The notes under the pieces: generated by a model
What the model was told of the DNA's origin: nothing
The model's input: only the letters and a program-made list of their open reading frames with translations
Databases searched by the model: none
Shown: one piece after another, positions 9,253 to 19,317 of the stretch
How the letters are laid out: every line of letters starts with the position of its first letter
Position numbering within the stretch: the stretch's first letter is position 1
Assembly: GCA_021781795.1 (NCBI GenBank)
Contig: JAJXWA010000001.1
Location: 558,001 to 622,000 of the forward strand
Source of the DNA: Acidobacteriota bacterium
GTDB lineage: Bacteria; Acidobacteriota; Terriglobia; Terriglobales; Acidobacteriaceae
Direction: 5' to 3'
DNA length: 64,000 nt
Made by a program: the position numbers and the translations under genes

Positions 9253-9918
9253 TCAGATTACGCGAGCCTTTCCGTGCAGCAACTGGCTTGCAGCAAAAAT
9301 CTCGCCCGGAGTGTTCAAGTTGAGAAACCAGAAAAGCGGATGCAAATACGCCGCATCCCGACATATGTCAGCCTGTGCAAGATGTTCCACCGGCAGAAGG
9401 CGCAGTGGCCTGTTCAGTGCCTGCGCCGCCGAACGGGTCGCTCGCAGGCATCCACTGTGCCCTGAACTGAGTTCCGCAACCAGAGCGGGCAGCAGGACCC
9501 GATCGATGACGGCAGGAAACGTCTGAATGAAGCCATTCAGGGTGAACAGAACCCCTCCAGGGGCTGCCACGCGCGCGGCTTGCAGCAGGGCAGCGATTGC
9601 GCTGGGCGGGACCAGAGGCATATCCACCGAAACAAAGACCGCCAGCGGCGCAGCGCAGACCTCGAGCGCCGCGCAGATTCCATCCAGTGGACCTCGGCCC
9701 TCATCTGGAATCACGGGTGAGTACGTATCCAGCGGTCTGCGTGCCCCGGCAATCTTTGCAGTAAGTCCCAGACCTGCAAGTTGAGACAGCGCGTGCTCGA
9801 TCAGTGGTCGGCCTGCAAAATCAACCAGCGCCTTGTCGGTCCCCATGCGTGCGGATTGCCCGCCGGCCAGCACAAAGCCTTCAGCGTCGAGGGCGGACCC
9901 GTTCGCAGTAGCCTTCAA
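9253..9918 (-). CDS. mobA: Molybdenum cofactor guanylyltransferase
   Basis: 221 residues with the nucleotidyltransferase motif LAGGQSARMGTDKA (17-30), PLDGI (78-82) and the metal-binding Asp99 of SVDMP. MobA joins GMP to molybdopterin to form the bis-MGD cofactor precursor. The start is TTG with AGGAAG upstream, overlapping the stop of the upstream M20 peptidase gene by four bases (TTGA), so the two are probably translationally coupled. Other nucleotidylyltransferases share the N-terminal motif, but length and order fit MobA. Confidence 0.85.
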   Translation of the reverse strand: MKATANGSALDAEGFVLAGGQSARMGTDKALVDFAGRPLIEHALSQLAGLGLTAKIAGARRPLDTYSPVIPDEGRGPLDGICAALEVCAAPLAVFVSVDMPLVPPSAIAALLQAARVAAPGGVLFTLNGFIQTFPAVIDRVLLPALVAELSSGHSGCLRATRSAAQALNRPLRLLPVEHLAQADICRDAAYLHPLFWFLNLNTPGEIFAASQLLHGKARVI

Positions 9919-11285
9919 CCAGCTGCTTCCTCAAGAAAGCAGATCAGCGACTCAATGCCAAGCTCAAAGTTTTTCAGGTTGAATTTTTCGTTAGGCGCGT
10001 GCAGGTTGTCGTCGGGCAGGCCGAAGCCCATCATCACGCTTGGCAGGCCCAGGTAATTTGCGAAGTCGCCGACAATCGGAATGGACCCCCCGGACCGGAT
10101 AAAGACCGTGTCGCGGCCCCACACCCGGCGCAGTGCGCGCGTGGCAGCGCGAATGTACGGGTTATCCGGGGGCAAAATGCAGGGGTTGCCGGCATGAATG
10201 AGCTGCACATCTACTTCCACGCCCGCCGGCGCAATCTGTTTCACAAAGCTCTCGAACTGATGAAAGGACTTCTCAGGAGTCATTCCCGGCACCAGGCGCA
10301 TGGAGACCTTGGCAGTTGCCTTCGCTGGAATCACGGTCTTGGCACCTGCGCCGATGAATCCGCCCGGCATGCCGTGGACATCCAGCGTGGGACGCGCCCA
10401 GGTGCGCTCCAGCACACTGTAGCCCGGCTCTCCAACAAGCTTCGGTGAACCAACTTCCGTGGCACGGTAGTGCTCCTCGTCGAAGGGCAGGCTCTTCCAG
10501 GCGGCCAGTTCCTCCGGCGTGGGCGGGATCATGTCGTCATAAAAACCCGGAATAAGGATGTGGCCCTGCTCATCCTTGAGCCGCGCGATGATCTGCGCCA
10601 GCGCGATAAACGGATTGGGTGCGGCGCCTCCATACATGCCGGAGTGCAGGTCAGTGCGCGCGCCACGCACGGAAATCTCGGTATAGATCATCCCCCTCAG
10701 GCCAACGCACAGCGTAGGCAGGCCGGGCGCAAACAATTCTGTATCGGAGATCAGAGCAAAATCGGCCTTGAGCTGCGCTGGTTTTGAGGAGACATAGCTT
10801 TCGATGCCTTCGCCGCCGACCTCTTCCTCGCCCTCCAGAAGAACGCGCACATTAATGGGCAGCGATCCAGTCGAGGCCAGATGCGATTCAAGAGCCTTGA
10901 TCTGCGCCCACACCTGCCCCTTGTCATCCACAGCGCCGCGCGCATAGATGTTTCCGTTGCGCTCCGTCGGCTCAAACGGCGGAGTCAGCCATTCGTCGAG
11001 CGGGTCGGGGGGCTGCACGTCATAGTGGCCGTAGAAGAGCGCGGTTGGCCTACCCTCCTGGTGAAGCCAGTCTGCGTAGACCATGGGATGGCCCTGTGTT
11101 TCAATCAGACGCACGTTTTGCATCCCGATGCGACTCAACTCGGACGCCAGCATCTCCGCGGCGCTGCGGCAATCGGCGTTGTGTTCCGGCAACGTCGAAA
11201 TGGAAGGGATGCGAAGAAATGCCTTCAGTTCATCAAGAAATCGTGGCTGATTCTGGCGGACGTACTCCAGTACGAAAGAGGACAT
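9915..11285 (-). CDS. M20-family metallopeptidase (dipeptidase)
   Basis: 456 residues. Metal-binding and catalytic motifs of the M20 family are present: GHYDVQP (86-92, His87), GAVDDKG (117-123, bridging Asp120) and EGEEEVGG (151-158, catalytic Glu and metal ligand). A dimerisation domain follows (HSGMYGG region), then a C-terminal His in MGFGLPDDNLHAPNE. This pattern matches carnosinase/succinyl-diaminopimelate-desuccinylase-like dipeptidases; the substrate is not determinable. The start ATG has GGAG at 9 bases. It leads an operon-like pair with mobA. Confidence 0.9.
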   Translation of the reverse strand: MSSFVLEYVRQNQPRFLDELKAFLRIPSISTLPEHNADCRSAAEMLASELSRIGMQNVRLIETQGHPMVYADWLHQEGRPTALFYGHYDVQPPDPLDEWLTPPFEPTERNGNIYARGAVDDKGQVWAQIKALESHLASTGSLPINVRVLLEGEEEVGGEGIESYVSSKPAQLKADFALISDTELFAPGLPTLCVGLRGMIYTEISVRGARTDLHSGMYGGAAPNPFIALAQIIARLKDEQGHILIPGFYDDMIPPTPEELAAWKSLPFDEEHYRATEVGSPKLVGEPGYSVLERTWARPTLDVHGMPGGFIGAGAKTVIPAKATAKVSMRLVPGMTPEKSFHQFESFVKQIAPAGVEVDVQLIHAGNPCILPPDNPYIRAATRALRRVWGRDTVFIRSGGSIPIVGDFANYLGLPSVMMGFGLPDDNLHAPNEKFNLKNFELGIESLICFLEEAAG

Positions 11286-11366
11286 GCGAGAGGCTCCGTT
11301 CGGTAAATCCTGACAAGGGAGAGTATAGGCCGCGATGCCCCCTCGGCGCTGTGAACCCCGCTTGCG

Positions 11367-11690
11367 TCAGTAGCGTGGAACAGCCGTGTCCACATGCGCG
11401 GACCACGCGTCGATGCCGCCGCGCAGCGACTGAACCTGCTCGAAGCCCTGATTGCGAAGCCATGCAGTCACGGACAGTGACCGCTGCCCATGGTGGCACA
11501 CAATCACGAGGCGTTCATCCGGGTCCAACTCGGCAAACGCGCGCGCAGGCACGTCTCCCATCGGCATCAGCAGGCTGCCCTCAATGCGGGCCCACGAAAA
11601 TTCCCAAGGCTCGCGCACGTCGATGAGGCGCACCTTCTGCTCTCGTAACAGCGATGCTGCATCCTGAGGCGTGATCTCGTACTCCAGCAT
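11367..11690 (-). CDS. Rhodanese-domain sulfurtransferase (GlpE-like)
   Basis: 107-residue single rhodanese domain. The active-site loop is CHHGQRS (65-71), with Cys65 expected to carry persulfide; the DVREPWEF and GGIDAW motifs are typical of stand-alone GlpE/PspE-type proteins. No signal peptide, so probably cytoplasmic. I placed the start at ATG 11690; the frame remains open upstream but that stretch lies over the ABC-F gene on the other strand and is non-coding in appearance. It diverges from the uup-like gene, with 64 bases between the two starts. Confidence 0.85.
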   Translation of the reverse strand: MLEYEITPQDAASLLREQKVRLIDVREPWEFSWARIEGSLLMPMGDVPARAFAELDPDERLVIVCHHGQRSLSVTAWLRNQGFEQVQSLRGGIDAWSAHVDTAVPRY

Positions 11691-11754
11691 GATTCCAGTG
11701 TACGGGAGGGTCACCCCTCGCCTGAAAAGCCCCGGAAACAGTACTCTGGAAGCA

Positions 11755-13560
11755 ATGCCCCCGATTCTCAATGCCCAGGCCATCTCGAAGCAGTTCGGCG
11801 CGCAGCCGCTCTTTCGGGATATCTCCCTTACTGTTGAAGACGGCGCGCGGATAGGCTTGATTGGCCCGAATGGTTCAGGCAAGTCTACTCTGCTGGCCGT
11901 GCTCTCAGGACAGACCACGCCAGACTCCGGCGAAGTGGCGGTGCGCCGTCATGCACGAATCGCCTACGTTGCGCAGGATTCGCACTTTACTGCGGGAGTG
12001 ACCACCGGCGAGGTGCTGCAGGCGGCTCTCGAATCCGAGCATATTCCCGTCTCTGACTGGGATGGACGCATCCGCGAGTTGGCAGGCAAAGCCGGGCTGG
12101 ACGACCTGAACGCCGCAGCCGAGGCTCTCTCAGGGGGTTGGCGGAAACGCCTCGCGATTGTTGCCGCCCTGGTGGGCAAGCCTGACGTTCTGCTGCTCGA
12201 TGAGCCGACCAATCACCTCGATTTAGAAGGAATCGAGTGGCTTGAGGAACTGCTGACGAAAGGTTCCTTCGCCGCCGTCACGGTCAGTCACGATCGCTAT
12301 TTTCTTGAGGCCACATCGAGCGAGGTTGTGGAATTGAATCGCGCCTACGCGGGGGGATTCTTCCGGGTGAAGGCCGGTTTCAGCCGGTTTCTGGAGGAAC
12401 GCCAGGCATATCTTGAAGCGCAAAACCGGCAGGAACAGGCATTGCGCAATCGCGTGCGCGCGGAGATTGAATGGCTGCGCCGCGGGCCCAAAGCGCGAAC
12501 CACGAAGAGCAAGGCGAGGATCAGCGCAGCCGAGAGCATGATCGGAGAGCTTGCCGAACTAGGCGCGCGCAGCGCGGCAAGCACTGCGGGGATCGATTTC
12601 TCTGCCAGCGAACGCAAGACCAAGCGTCTCGTCGAGTTCGAGCACGTTGGATATGAGGTAGGCGGAAGAAGCCTTTTCACCGGGCTGAGTTTCATACTCA
12701 CCGCCGGCAGCCGCATTGGGCTGATTGGGCCCAACGGCAGCGGCAAAACAACTCTTCTCCGCCTTCTAAGCGGTGAGATCGCTCCCACAGAAGGGCAGGT
12801 GCGTCGCGCCGATGCGCTGCAGGTGGTGTACCTGAGCCAGATGAGGCAGCTTGATGAGGAACTCACACTGCGCCGTGCTCTCGCTCCCGAAGGCGATGCG
12901 GTCGTCCTGGAAGGACGTCAAGTCCACGTGGCGAGTTGGGCGTCGCGATTTCTGTTCAGGGCTGAACAGTTGAACCAGCCTGTGAAAAACCTCAGCGGGG
13001 GCGAACGCGCGCGAGTGCTGATTGCACGCCTGATGCTGCAGCCTGCCGATGTGCTGCTTCTGGATGAGCCAACGAACGACCTCGATCTTCCTACGCTCGA
13101 AGTGCTTGAAGAAAACTTGCTTGGATTCAAAGGTGCGATGATGCTGGTCAGCCACGACCGGTTCCTGCTGAACCGCGTCACCAGGAGTATCGTAGGGCTG
13201 GACGGGCAGGGCGGAGTTGGCCTCTTTGCCGACTCCACGCAATGGGAAGAATGGATGGCCAACATCCGCAGCCGGAGGAGCAAAACGGACGTAGGCGATG
13301 CAACCGGTCCTGTGCAAGAGCGCAGCGAGGCCCCGCGTAAGAAGCTCTCGTATATGGAGGCGCGTGAGTTCGCTGGCATTGAAGAACGTATCGCGGCCTC
13401 GGATGCGCGGTTGAAGGAAGCCCGCGCTCGTGCAGAGAGCTTTGAGATTGCGACCGACGCCGCGGCGCTGCAGATGGCCCTTGCGGAACTGACCGAGGCG
13501 CAGCAGGAGAACGATTCCCTTTTCGAGCGCTGGACCGAGCTGAGCGAAAAGGCCGGTTAG
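11755..13560 (+). CDS. uup: ABC-F family ATPase, Uup type
   Basis: 601 residues with two ABC ATPase domains and no membrane segments. Domain 1: Walker A GPNGSGKST (37-45), LSGGWRKR signature, LLLDEPTNHLDLE. Domain 2: Walker A GPNGSGKTT, LSGGERARV, LLLDEPTNDLDLPT. The linker between domains is Arg/Lys-rich, and the C-terminus (from about 540) is a coiled coil opening with KKLSYMEAREF, the DNA-binding Uup C-terminal domain. Family members act on ribosomes or branched DNA. The start ATG has GGAAG immediately upstream. Confidence 0.88.
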   Translation: MPPILNAQAISKQFGAQPLFRDISLTVEDGARIGLIGPNGSGKSTLLAVLSGQTTPDSGEVAVRRHARIAYVAQDSHFTAGVTTGEVLQAALESEHIPVSDWDGRIRELAGKAGLDDLNAAAEALSGGWRKRLAIVAALVGKPDVLLLDEPTNHLDLEGIEWLEELLTKGSFAAVTVSHDRYFLEATSSEVVELNRAYAGGFFRVKAGFSRFLEERQAYLEAQNRQEQALRNRVRAEIEWLRRGPKARTTKSKARISAAESMIGELAELGARSAASTAGIDFSASERKTKRLVEFEHVGYEVGGRSLFTGLSFILTAGSRIGLIGPNGSGKTTLLRLLSGEIAPTEGQVRRADALQVVYLSQMRQLDEELTLRRALAPEGDAVVLEGRQVHVASWASRFLFRAEQLNQPVKNLSGGERARVLIARLMLQPADVLLLDEPTNDLDLPTLEVLEENLLGFKGAMMLVSHDRFLLNRVTRSIVGLDGQGGVGLFADSTQWEEWMANIRSRRSKTDVGDATGPVQERSEAPRKKLSYMEAREFAGIEERIAASDARLKEARARAESFEIATDAAALQMALAELTEAQQENDSLFERWTELSEKAG

Positions 13561-13660
13561 GAGCGCTCTTCCCCTCGTAGGTTGGGCTGCAACTCCGGTA
13601 CAATCCCCTTGATTCCTGCGATTGTCTGCTTTGAGAAAACCGGAAGATCGAGAAGGTGCG

Positions 13661-15082
<1,422 letters not shown>

Positions 15083-15084
15083 CC

Positions 15085-16986
15085 ATGCGACTGAAAACCA
15101 AACTCGTCCTCGCGATTACAGGGCTGGTCTTTGCGCTGACCGGCATTCTGTCGCTCGTGTATGTGAGCCAACTGGTTCACGAGGCCGTCCAGCAGTCGTA
15201 TGACACCAACAAGATGGTGGCCGATGAAGTACGCTTTGCCGTTCAGGACGCGCTGGAAAACGGTCTCAAGGATGTGACGGTCGATCCGAACGACCCCGCG
15301 CAACTGCAGAACGTGGAGGCGACGGCGATCCGCAGCAGCGCGGCTCTCAATGCCGTCATGGATTCGGTGAATCGCTACTCGCTCACGGTTTACGACATCA
15401 ATGTGGGCGACGCCCAGCGGCGGATTCTCGTCAGCACTAATCCCGGCAACGAAGACAAGGCGATCCCTGCGCGTCCCGACTACGGTCAGTTGCTGCAGGC
15501 AAATCCCATCGAGCTATTCCGGGCTGTCTTCGGCCCTCCGCGCGTCTTCGATATCACTGTCCCGTTAACCCGCAATGGACAGCCGTTCATCACCGTCCAC
15601 GTTGGGGCGCGCACAACGCTGCTGCACGCCGTGTATGCTCCGTGGATGCAGGAGGCCTTTACGCTGATGGGCTTCACGCTCGTCACGGCTCTGGTCATCG
15701 CCTTCCTGCTGAGTAATCTCGCGCTGCGACCGCTCGAACAGATCAGCATGCAGCTTTCTTACTGGACGCCCGTCAGCGTGGAAGCAGAAGCGGGCGACAA
15801 CACCCCCAATCAGGACACGCCGCAGCGGGTCTCGACGCAGATTGAGCGCATCGGCCAGCGCATGCGTAATGTCGAGGAGGTCTTTTCCGCGTTGCAGGAA
15901 AACCTGGACCAGATTCTTGGCAAACTGCAGGATGGCATCCTGTTGTTCACAGGCGACGGACGCGCGGCCTTGATCTCGGAGTCGGCGCGGCGATTTTTGC
16001 GAGTCAACAAGGAAACCATCCTTGGACTGCATGCGCGGGAGATCTTCGACCAGTCCACCGAGCTGGGACGCAGGCTGATGGAGGCATTCGACGCGGGAAG
16101 AGAGATGGCACAGCAGGAGATTCTCACGGAGAACGGTCGAAGAATCGAGGCCTCGCTGAATGTCATCCACGACGACCGCACCAATCAGAAACTCGGTGCG
16201 TTGGTCACCCTCCATGACCCTGAGTCTGTTGAGCAGATCGAGTCGGAGCTGGAACTGTCGCGCCGCATGGCCGCAATCGGCAGGCTGACTTCTGGCGTAG
16301 GCCATGAAGTCAAGAACCCTATCAACGCTATCGTTGTTCATCTTGAACTACTGAAGAACAAGCTGGGTGACTCCAACGCCGCAGCCGGGCGTCATCTCGA
16401 GGTGATCGAGGCGGAAATACGCCGCCTGGACCGGGTCGTTCAGACGCTCGTCGATTTTTCGCGGCCGGTTGAGCTGCAGTTGCGGGAGCAGGATCTGCGA
16501 AAGGTCATTGGCGATGTTCTCGCGCTCTCCGGCGAAGAACTTTCCACGCGCAACGTAATTCTTCAGAGCACCCTGCCGCCCAGCCCCCTGATGGCCTACG
16601 TCGACGCAGACCTGATGAAGCAGGCGGTGCTGAACGTCATTCAGAACGGCGCACAGGCCATGAGCGAAGGGGGGCGCTTGCAGGTAACCCTTGAGGAAGA
16701 CCGCAAAGTGGCCGTGCTGCACGTGCGGGACGAAGGCCCTGGCATCCCCGAGGAGATTTTGGGCAAGATCTTCGACCTGTATTTCACAACGAAGAGTGAA
16801 GGCAGCGGAATCGGCCTCGCCATGACCTACCGAATCCTTCAGCTCCACCATGGCAGCATCGAAGTACAATCGGAGTTGGGGAAAGGCACGGAGTTCCAGT
16901 TGCGAATTCCCGTGGCCACGACTGAATGGGGACGACGGCATCTTCAACCGGAGAGTGCGGACGGTCCGGAAAGGATTTTGCTATGA
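15085..16986 (+). CDS. Sensor histidine kinase partner of the NtrC-type regulator
   Basis: 633 residues. Membrane helices at about 7-28 and 193-215 flank an extracytoplasmic sensor domain of roughly 160 residues; then come a linker, a PAS-like domain (about 270-390), the HisKA dimerisation domain with the phospho-acceptor His407 in GHEVKNPINAI, and a HATPase_c domain (VIQNGAQAM N-box, DEGPGIP G1, GSGIGLAM G2). It is an NtrB/ZraS-like membrane kinase. Two bases separate it from the response-regulator gene and its TGA overlaps the next ATG, so the three genes form an operon. No ligand can be inferred. Confidence 0.92.
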   Translation: MRLKTKLVLAITGLVFALTGILSLVYVSQLVHEAVQQSYDTNKMVADEVRFAVQDALENGLKDVTVDPNDPAQLQNVEATAIRSSAALNAVMDSVNRYSLTVYDINVGDAQRRILVSTNPGNEDKAIPARPDYGQLLQANPIELFRAVFGPPRVFDITVPLTRNGQPFITVHVGARTTLLHAVYAPWMQEAFTLMGFTLVTALVIAFLLSNLALRPLEQISMQLSYWTPVSVEAEAGDNTPNQDTPQRVSTQIERIGQRMRNVEEVFSALQENLDQILGKLQDGILLFTGDGRAALISESARRFLRVNKETILGLHAREIFDQSTELGRRLMEAFDAGREMAQQEILTENGRRIEASLNVIHDDRTNQKLGALVTLHDPESVEQIESELELSRRMAAIGRLTSGVGHEVKNPINAIVVHLELLKNKLGDSNAAAGRHLEVIEAEIRRLDRVVQTLVDFSRPVELQLREQDLRKVIGDVLALSGEELSTRNVILQSTLPPSPLMAYVDADLMKQAVLNVIQNGAQAMSEGGRLQVTLEEDRKVAVLHVRDEGPGIPEEILGKIFDLYFTTKSEGSGIGLAMTYRILQLHHGSIEVQSELGKGTEFQLRIPVATTEWGRRHLQPESADGPERILL

Positions 16987-17528
16987 AGCGGCCGGGACGA
17001 TCAATTGTTTGCATCCTGGCGGTCCTGCTGTCCGGCTGCTTTCATAGGGCGCCGCAGCCTCCGCCGCAGCAGGTTGCACCGGAACTCTCCCAGACACCGC
17101 CACCCGCGCCGGACGTGGTGACTGTCCCGCCCCCGACTCAGGCTCAGGAAGCACCCGCCGCCGCGCCGGTCCAGGCGGTTTCTGCTCCGGCCACCGGAGA
17201 ACCGCAGAAGCCCACCCACAAGAAGCACCTAGAAAAGCCCCCCGCAGAGGTCGCCACAACACCGGAGACTCCTGCAGTAGAGGCCATAGGCCACCTCTCG
17301 ACGGGTAGCTCCGGAGCCAGCGCCCAACAGATTCGCGCGTCGATTGCAGAGACAGAGAGCAGACTGCGTCAGATTACGCGGACGCTCAACGATCAGGAGC
17401 AGAAGACCTCTGCACAAATCAGAGAGTTTCTGAAGCAAGCGCAGTCGGCGCTGGACACAGGTGACACCGACGGGGCTGGAACGCTCGCAACAAAGGCAAA
17501 GGTGCTATTGAGCGAGTTATCGCAGTAA
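16983..17528 (+). CDS. Proline-rich lipoprotein with coiled coil
   Basis: 181 residues. Signal peptide with lipobox LLSGC (Cys19), a long Pro/Ala/Gln-rich linker (20-100), and a C-terminal helical region (about 115-178) with heptad-like spacing. No known domain recognised. The ATG overlaps the kinase stop (ATGA), with AAGGA 8 bases upstream, so it is co-translated with the two-component pair and may be an envelope component related to its signal; that is inference. It could equally be a structural lipoprotein. Confidence 0.75.
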   Translation: MKRPGRSIVCILAVLLSGCFHRAPQPPPQQVAPELSQTPPPAPDVVTVPPPTQAQEAPAAAPVQAVSAPATGEPQKPTHKKHLEKPPAEVATTPETPAVEAIGHLSTGSSGASAQQIRASIAETESRLRQITRTLNDQEQKTSAQIREFLKQAQSALDTGDTDGAGTLATKAKVLLSELSQ

Positions 17529-17549
17529 CCGCTTCAATCCTGCGCGACG

Positions 17550-18407
17550 CTACCGCTCGCCCCAACTCAACTTGCTGCGCAGCGCCTCAAAGAAGCCGCT
17601 CTCACTGATTCGCACCAGATTGACGGTATGCGTTGAACGACGGCAGTGAACCTCATCGCCACGCTGGAGCGTGACGGCGCTCTGCCCATCCATCGTGAGC
17701 AGGGCCTGATTCGGCACCGCTTCGACCCGGACTGTCAGTAGCGCGTCACCCCGGATCACGATCGGCCGCAACGTCAACAGATGTGGGCAGATCGGCGTTA
17801 CCACCAGTGCATCGACGTCCGGCGTAAGAATCGGTCCATTCGCCGCCAGGGTGTACGCGGTAGATCCGGTCGGCGTGGAGACGATGACGCCATCGGCGCG
17901 GAAATGCGCCACGTGCTTGCCGTCAAGCTCAACTGCGAAATCGCCCATGCGTGCGATTTCACCCTTCGAGACCACTACCTCATTCAGGGCTTCGTGACTG
18001 GAAACAAGCTCGCCCTCGCGGATAACCTGCGCTTGAAGCATGCTTCTGGCGTCCAGGGTATGGCAGTTGCTGCACCAACCTTCCAGCGTGCTGTAAAGAT
18101 CGGCGAGGCGAATCTCGGTCAGGAATCCCAACGACCCAAGATTCACGCTGAGAATCGGTGTTTTCGTCGCAGCGAAGATACGCGCAACCGAAAGCAGCGT
18201 TCCGTCGCCGCCGAGCACGATCACCAGCGCGGGCTTTCGGGCCGGCATCAGGCCTGAATCCACGATAGGCGCGGAGTCGCAGAACTCCCCGCCTTCCCGA
18301 TCCAGGATAGGCTCGTAACCGTTTCTTCGAAGCCAGCCCACGAGCTCCGGCAGGATATGCGCCAACTCCGGCTTATGCGGCTTGCAGACGATCGCTACAG
18401 AAATCAT
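17550..18407 (-). CDS. nadK: NAD kinase
   Basis: 285 residues with the NAD-kinase signature GGDGT (66-70), the GSLGFLTE segment after it, the NEVVVSKG stretch and TPTGSTAYTLAANGPI. It phosphorylates NAD+ to NADP+ in the cytoplasm. Length fits the family. It lies 20 bases downstream of tlyA on the same strand, a frequent bacterial pairing. Confidence 0.95.
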   Translation of the reverse strand: MISVAIVCKPHKPELAHILPELVGWLRRNGYEPILDREGGEFCDSAPIVDSGLMPARKPALVIVLGGDGTLLSVARIFAATKTPILSVNLGSLGFLTEIRLADLYSTLEGWCSNCHTLDARSMLQAQVIREGELVSSHEALNEVVVSKGEIARMGDFAVELDGKHVAHFRADGVIVSTPTGSTAYTLAANGPILTPDVDALVVTPICPHLLTLRPIVIRGDALLTVRVEAVPNQALLTMDGQSAVTLQRGDEVHCRRSTHTVNLVRISESGFFEALRSKLSWGER

Positions 18408-18427
18408 GCGGACTCAGTGTACCGGAT

Positions 18428-19213
18428 TCAGGCCAGGGACTCTTCTCGCGCCCGTTCAGGCAGCAGGTTTGCCGCATCCACCGACCGCCGGGCCCAAAGC
18501 AGAAACTCCTGGTTGCCCTCCGCGCCTGTGATGGGCGATGGCATCGTATCGACGACGTCCCAGCCGATCGCGCGGACAGCATTCGCGACCTTCTGCACGG
18601 CAAGCTCATGGACAGATGGATCGCGGACAATTCCGCCCTTGCCCACATGCTCGCGGCCTGCTTCAAACTGCGGCTTCACCAGAACGACGCCCTCCACGAG
18701 CCCTGGAGCGGCGGCGGCAATCGGAGCCAGCAGCAGCGTTGCCGAAATAAACGACACGTCCATGACGAAGAGGGTCGCGACCGGCACCTTCAGCGAACCG
18801 GGTTCGAGCAACCGGGCATTCGTGCGCTCCATCAGCTTCACCCTGGGGTCATTGCGCAGCTTCATTGCAATCTGGCCAAAGCCCGAGTCCACTGCGGTGA
18901 CGTGCGAAGCACCGTGCTGTAGCAGGCAGTCCGTGAACCCGCCCGTCGATGCTCCAACATCGATGCAGGACCGACCGCGGACCTCAATCTTCCAGTGAGC
19001 CAACGCCCCTGCTAGCTTCAGTCCGCCGCGACTTACGTAAGGAATATCATGACCGAGCAGGCGAATCGGGGCGTCTTCAGGCACGAGGGTCCCGGGCTTT
19101 TCGACCTTCTGCTCTTGCACAAGAACCCGGCCGGCCAGGATGAGCGCACGAGCACGCTCGCGGCTCATCATGAGACCGCGCTGCACAAGCACGAGGTCAA
19201 GCCTCGTCTTCAA
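18428..19213 (-). CDS. tlyA: TlyA-family rRNA 2'-O-methyltransferase
   Basis: 261 residues: N-terminal S4 RNA-binding domain (about 1-60; RLDLVLVQRGL start) and an FtsJ-like Rossmann methyltransferase with the SAM motif DVGASTGGFTDCLLQHGA. The family methylates 16S/23S rRNA cytidines; some members are called hemolysins for historical reasons. I prefer the TTG start at 19213, which has AAGGGG 7 bases upstream; a GTG at 19219 is two codons longer but sits too near that site. nadK follows. Confidence 0.9.
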   Translation of the reverse strand: MKTRLDLVLVQRGLMMSRERARALILAGRVLVQEQKVEKPGTLVPEDAPIRLLGHDIPYVSRGGLKLAGALAHWKIEVRGRSCIDVGASTGGFTDCLLQHGASHVTAVDSGFGQIAMKLRNDPRVKLMERTNARLLEPGSLKVPVATLFVMDVSFISATLLLAPIAAAAPGLVEGVVLVKPQFEAGREHVGKGGIVRDPSVHELAVQKVANAVRAIGWDVVDTMPSPITGAEGNQEFLLWARRSVDAANLLPERAREESLA

Positions 19214-19317
19214 GCGCACACCCCTTCAAAGAGTTGCTGCATGCAGGTTTACGGACAAATCACCCTGCACGCCGAGGGTTGATTCTGCATCCTCAATGGC
19301 GGCGTGCAGGTCTGGGC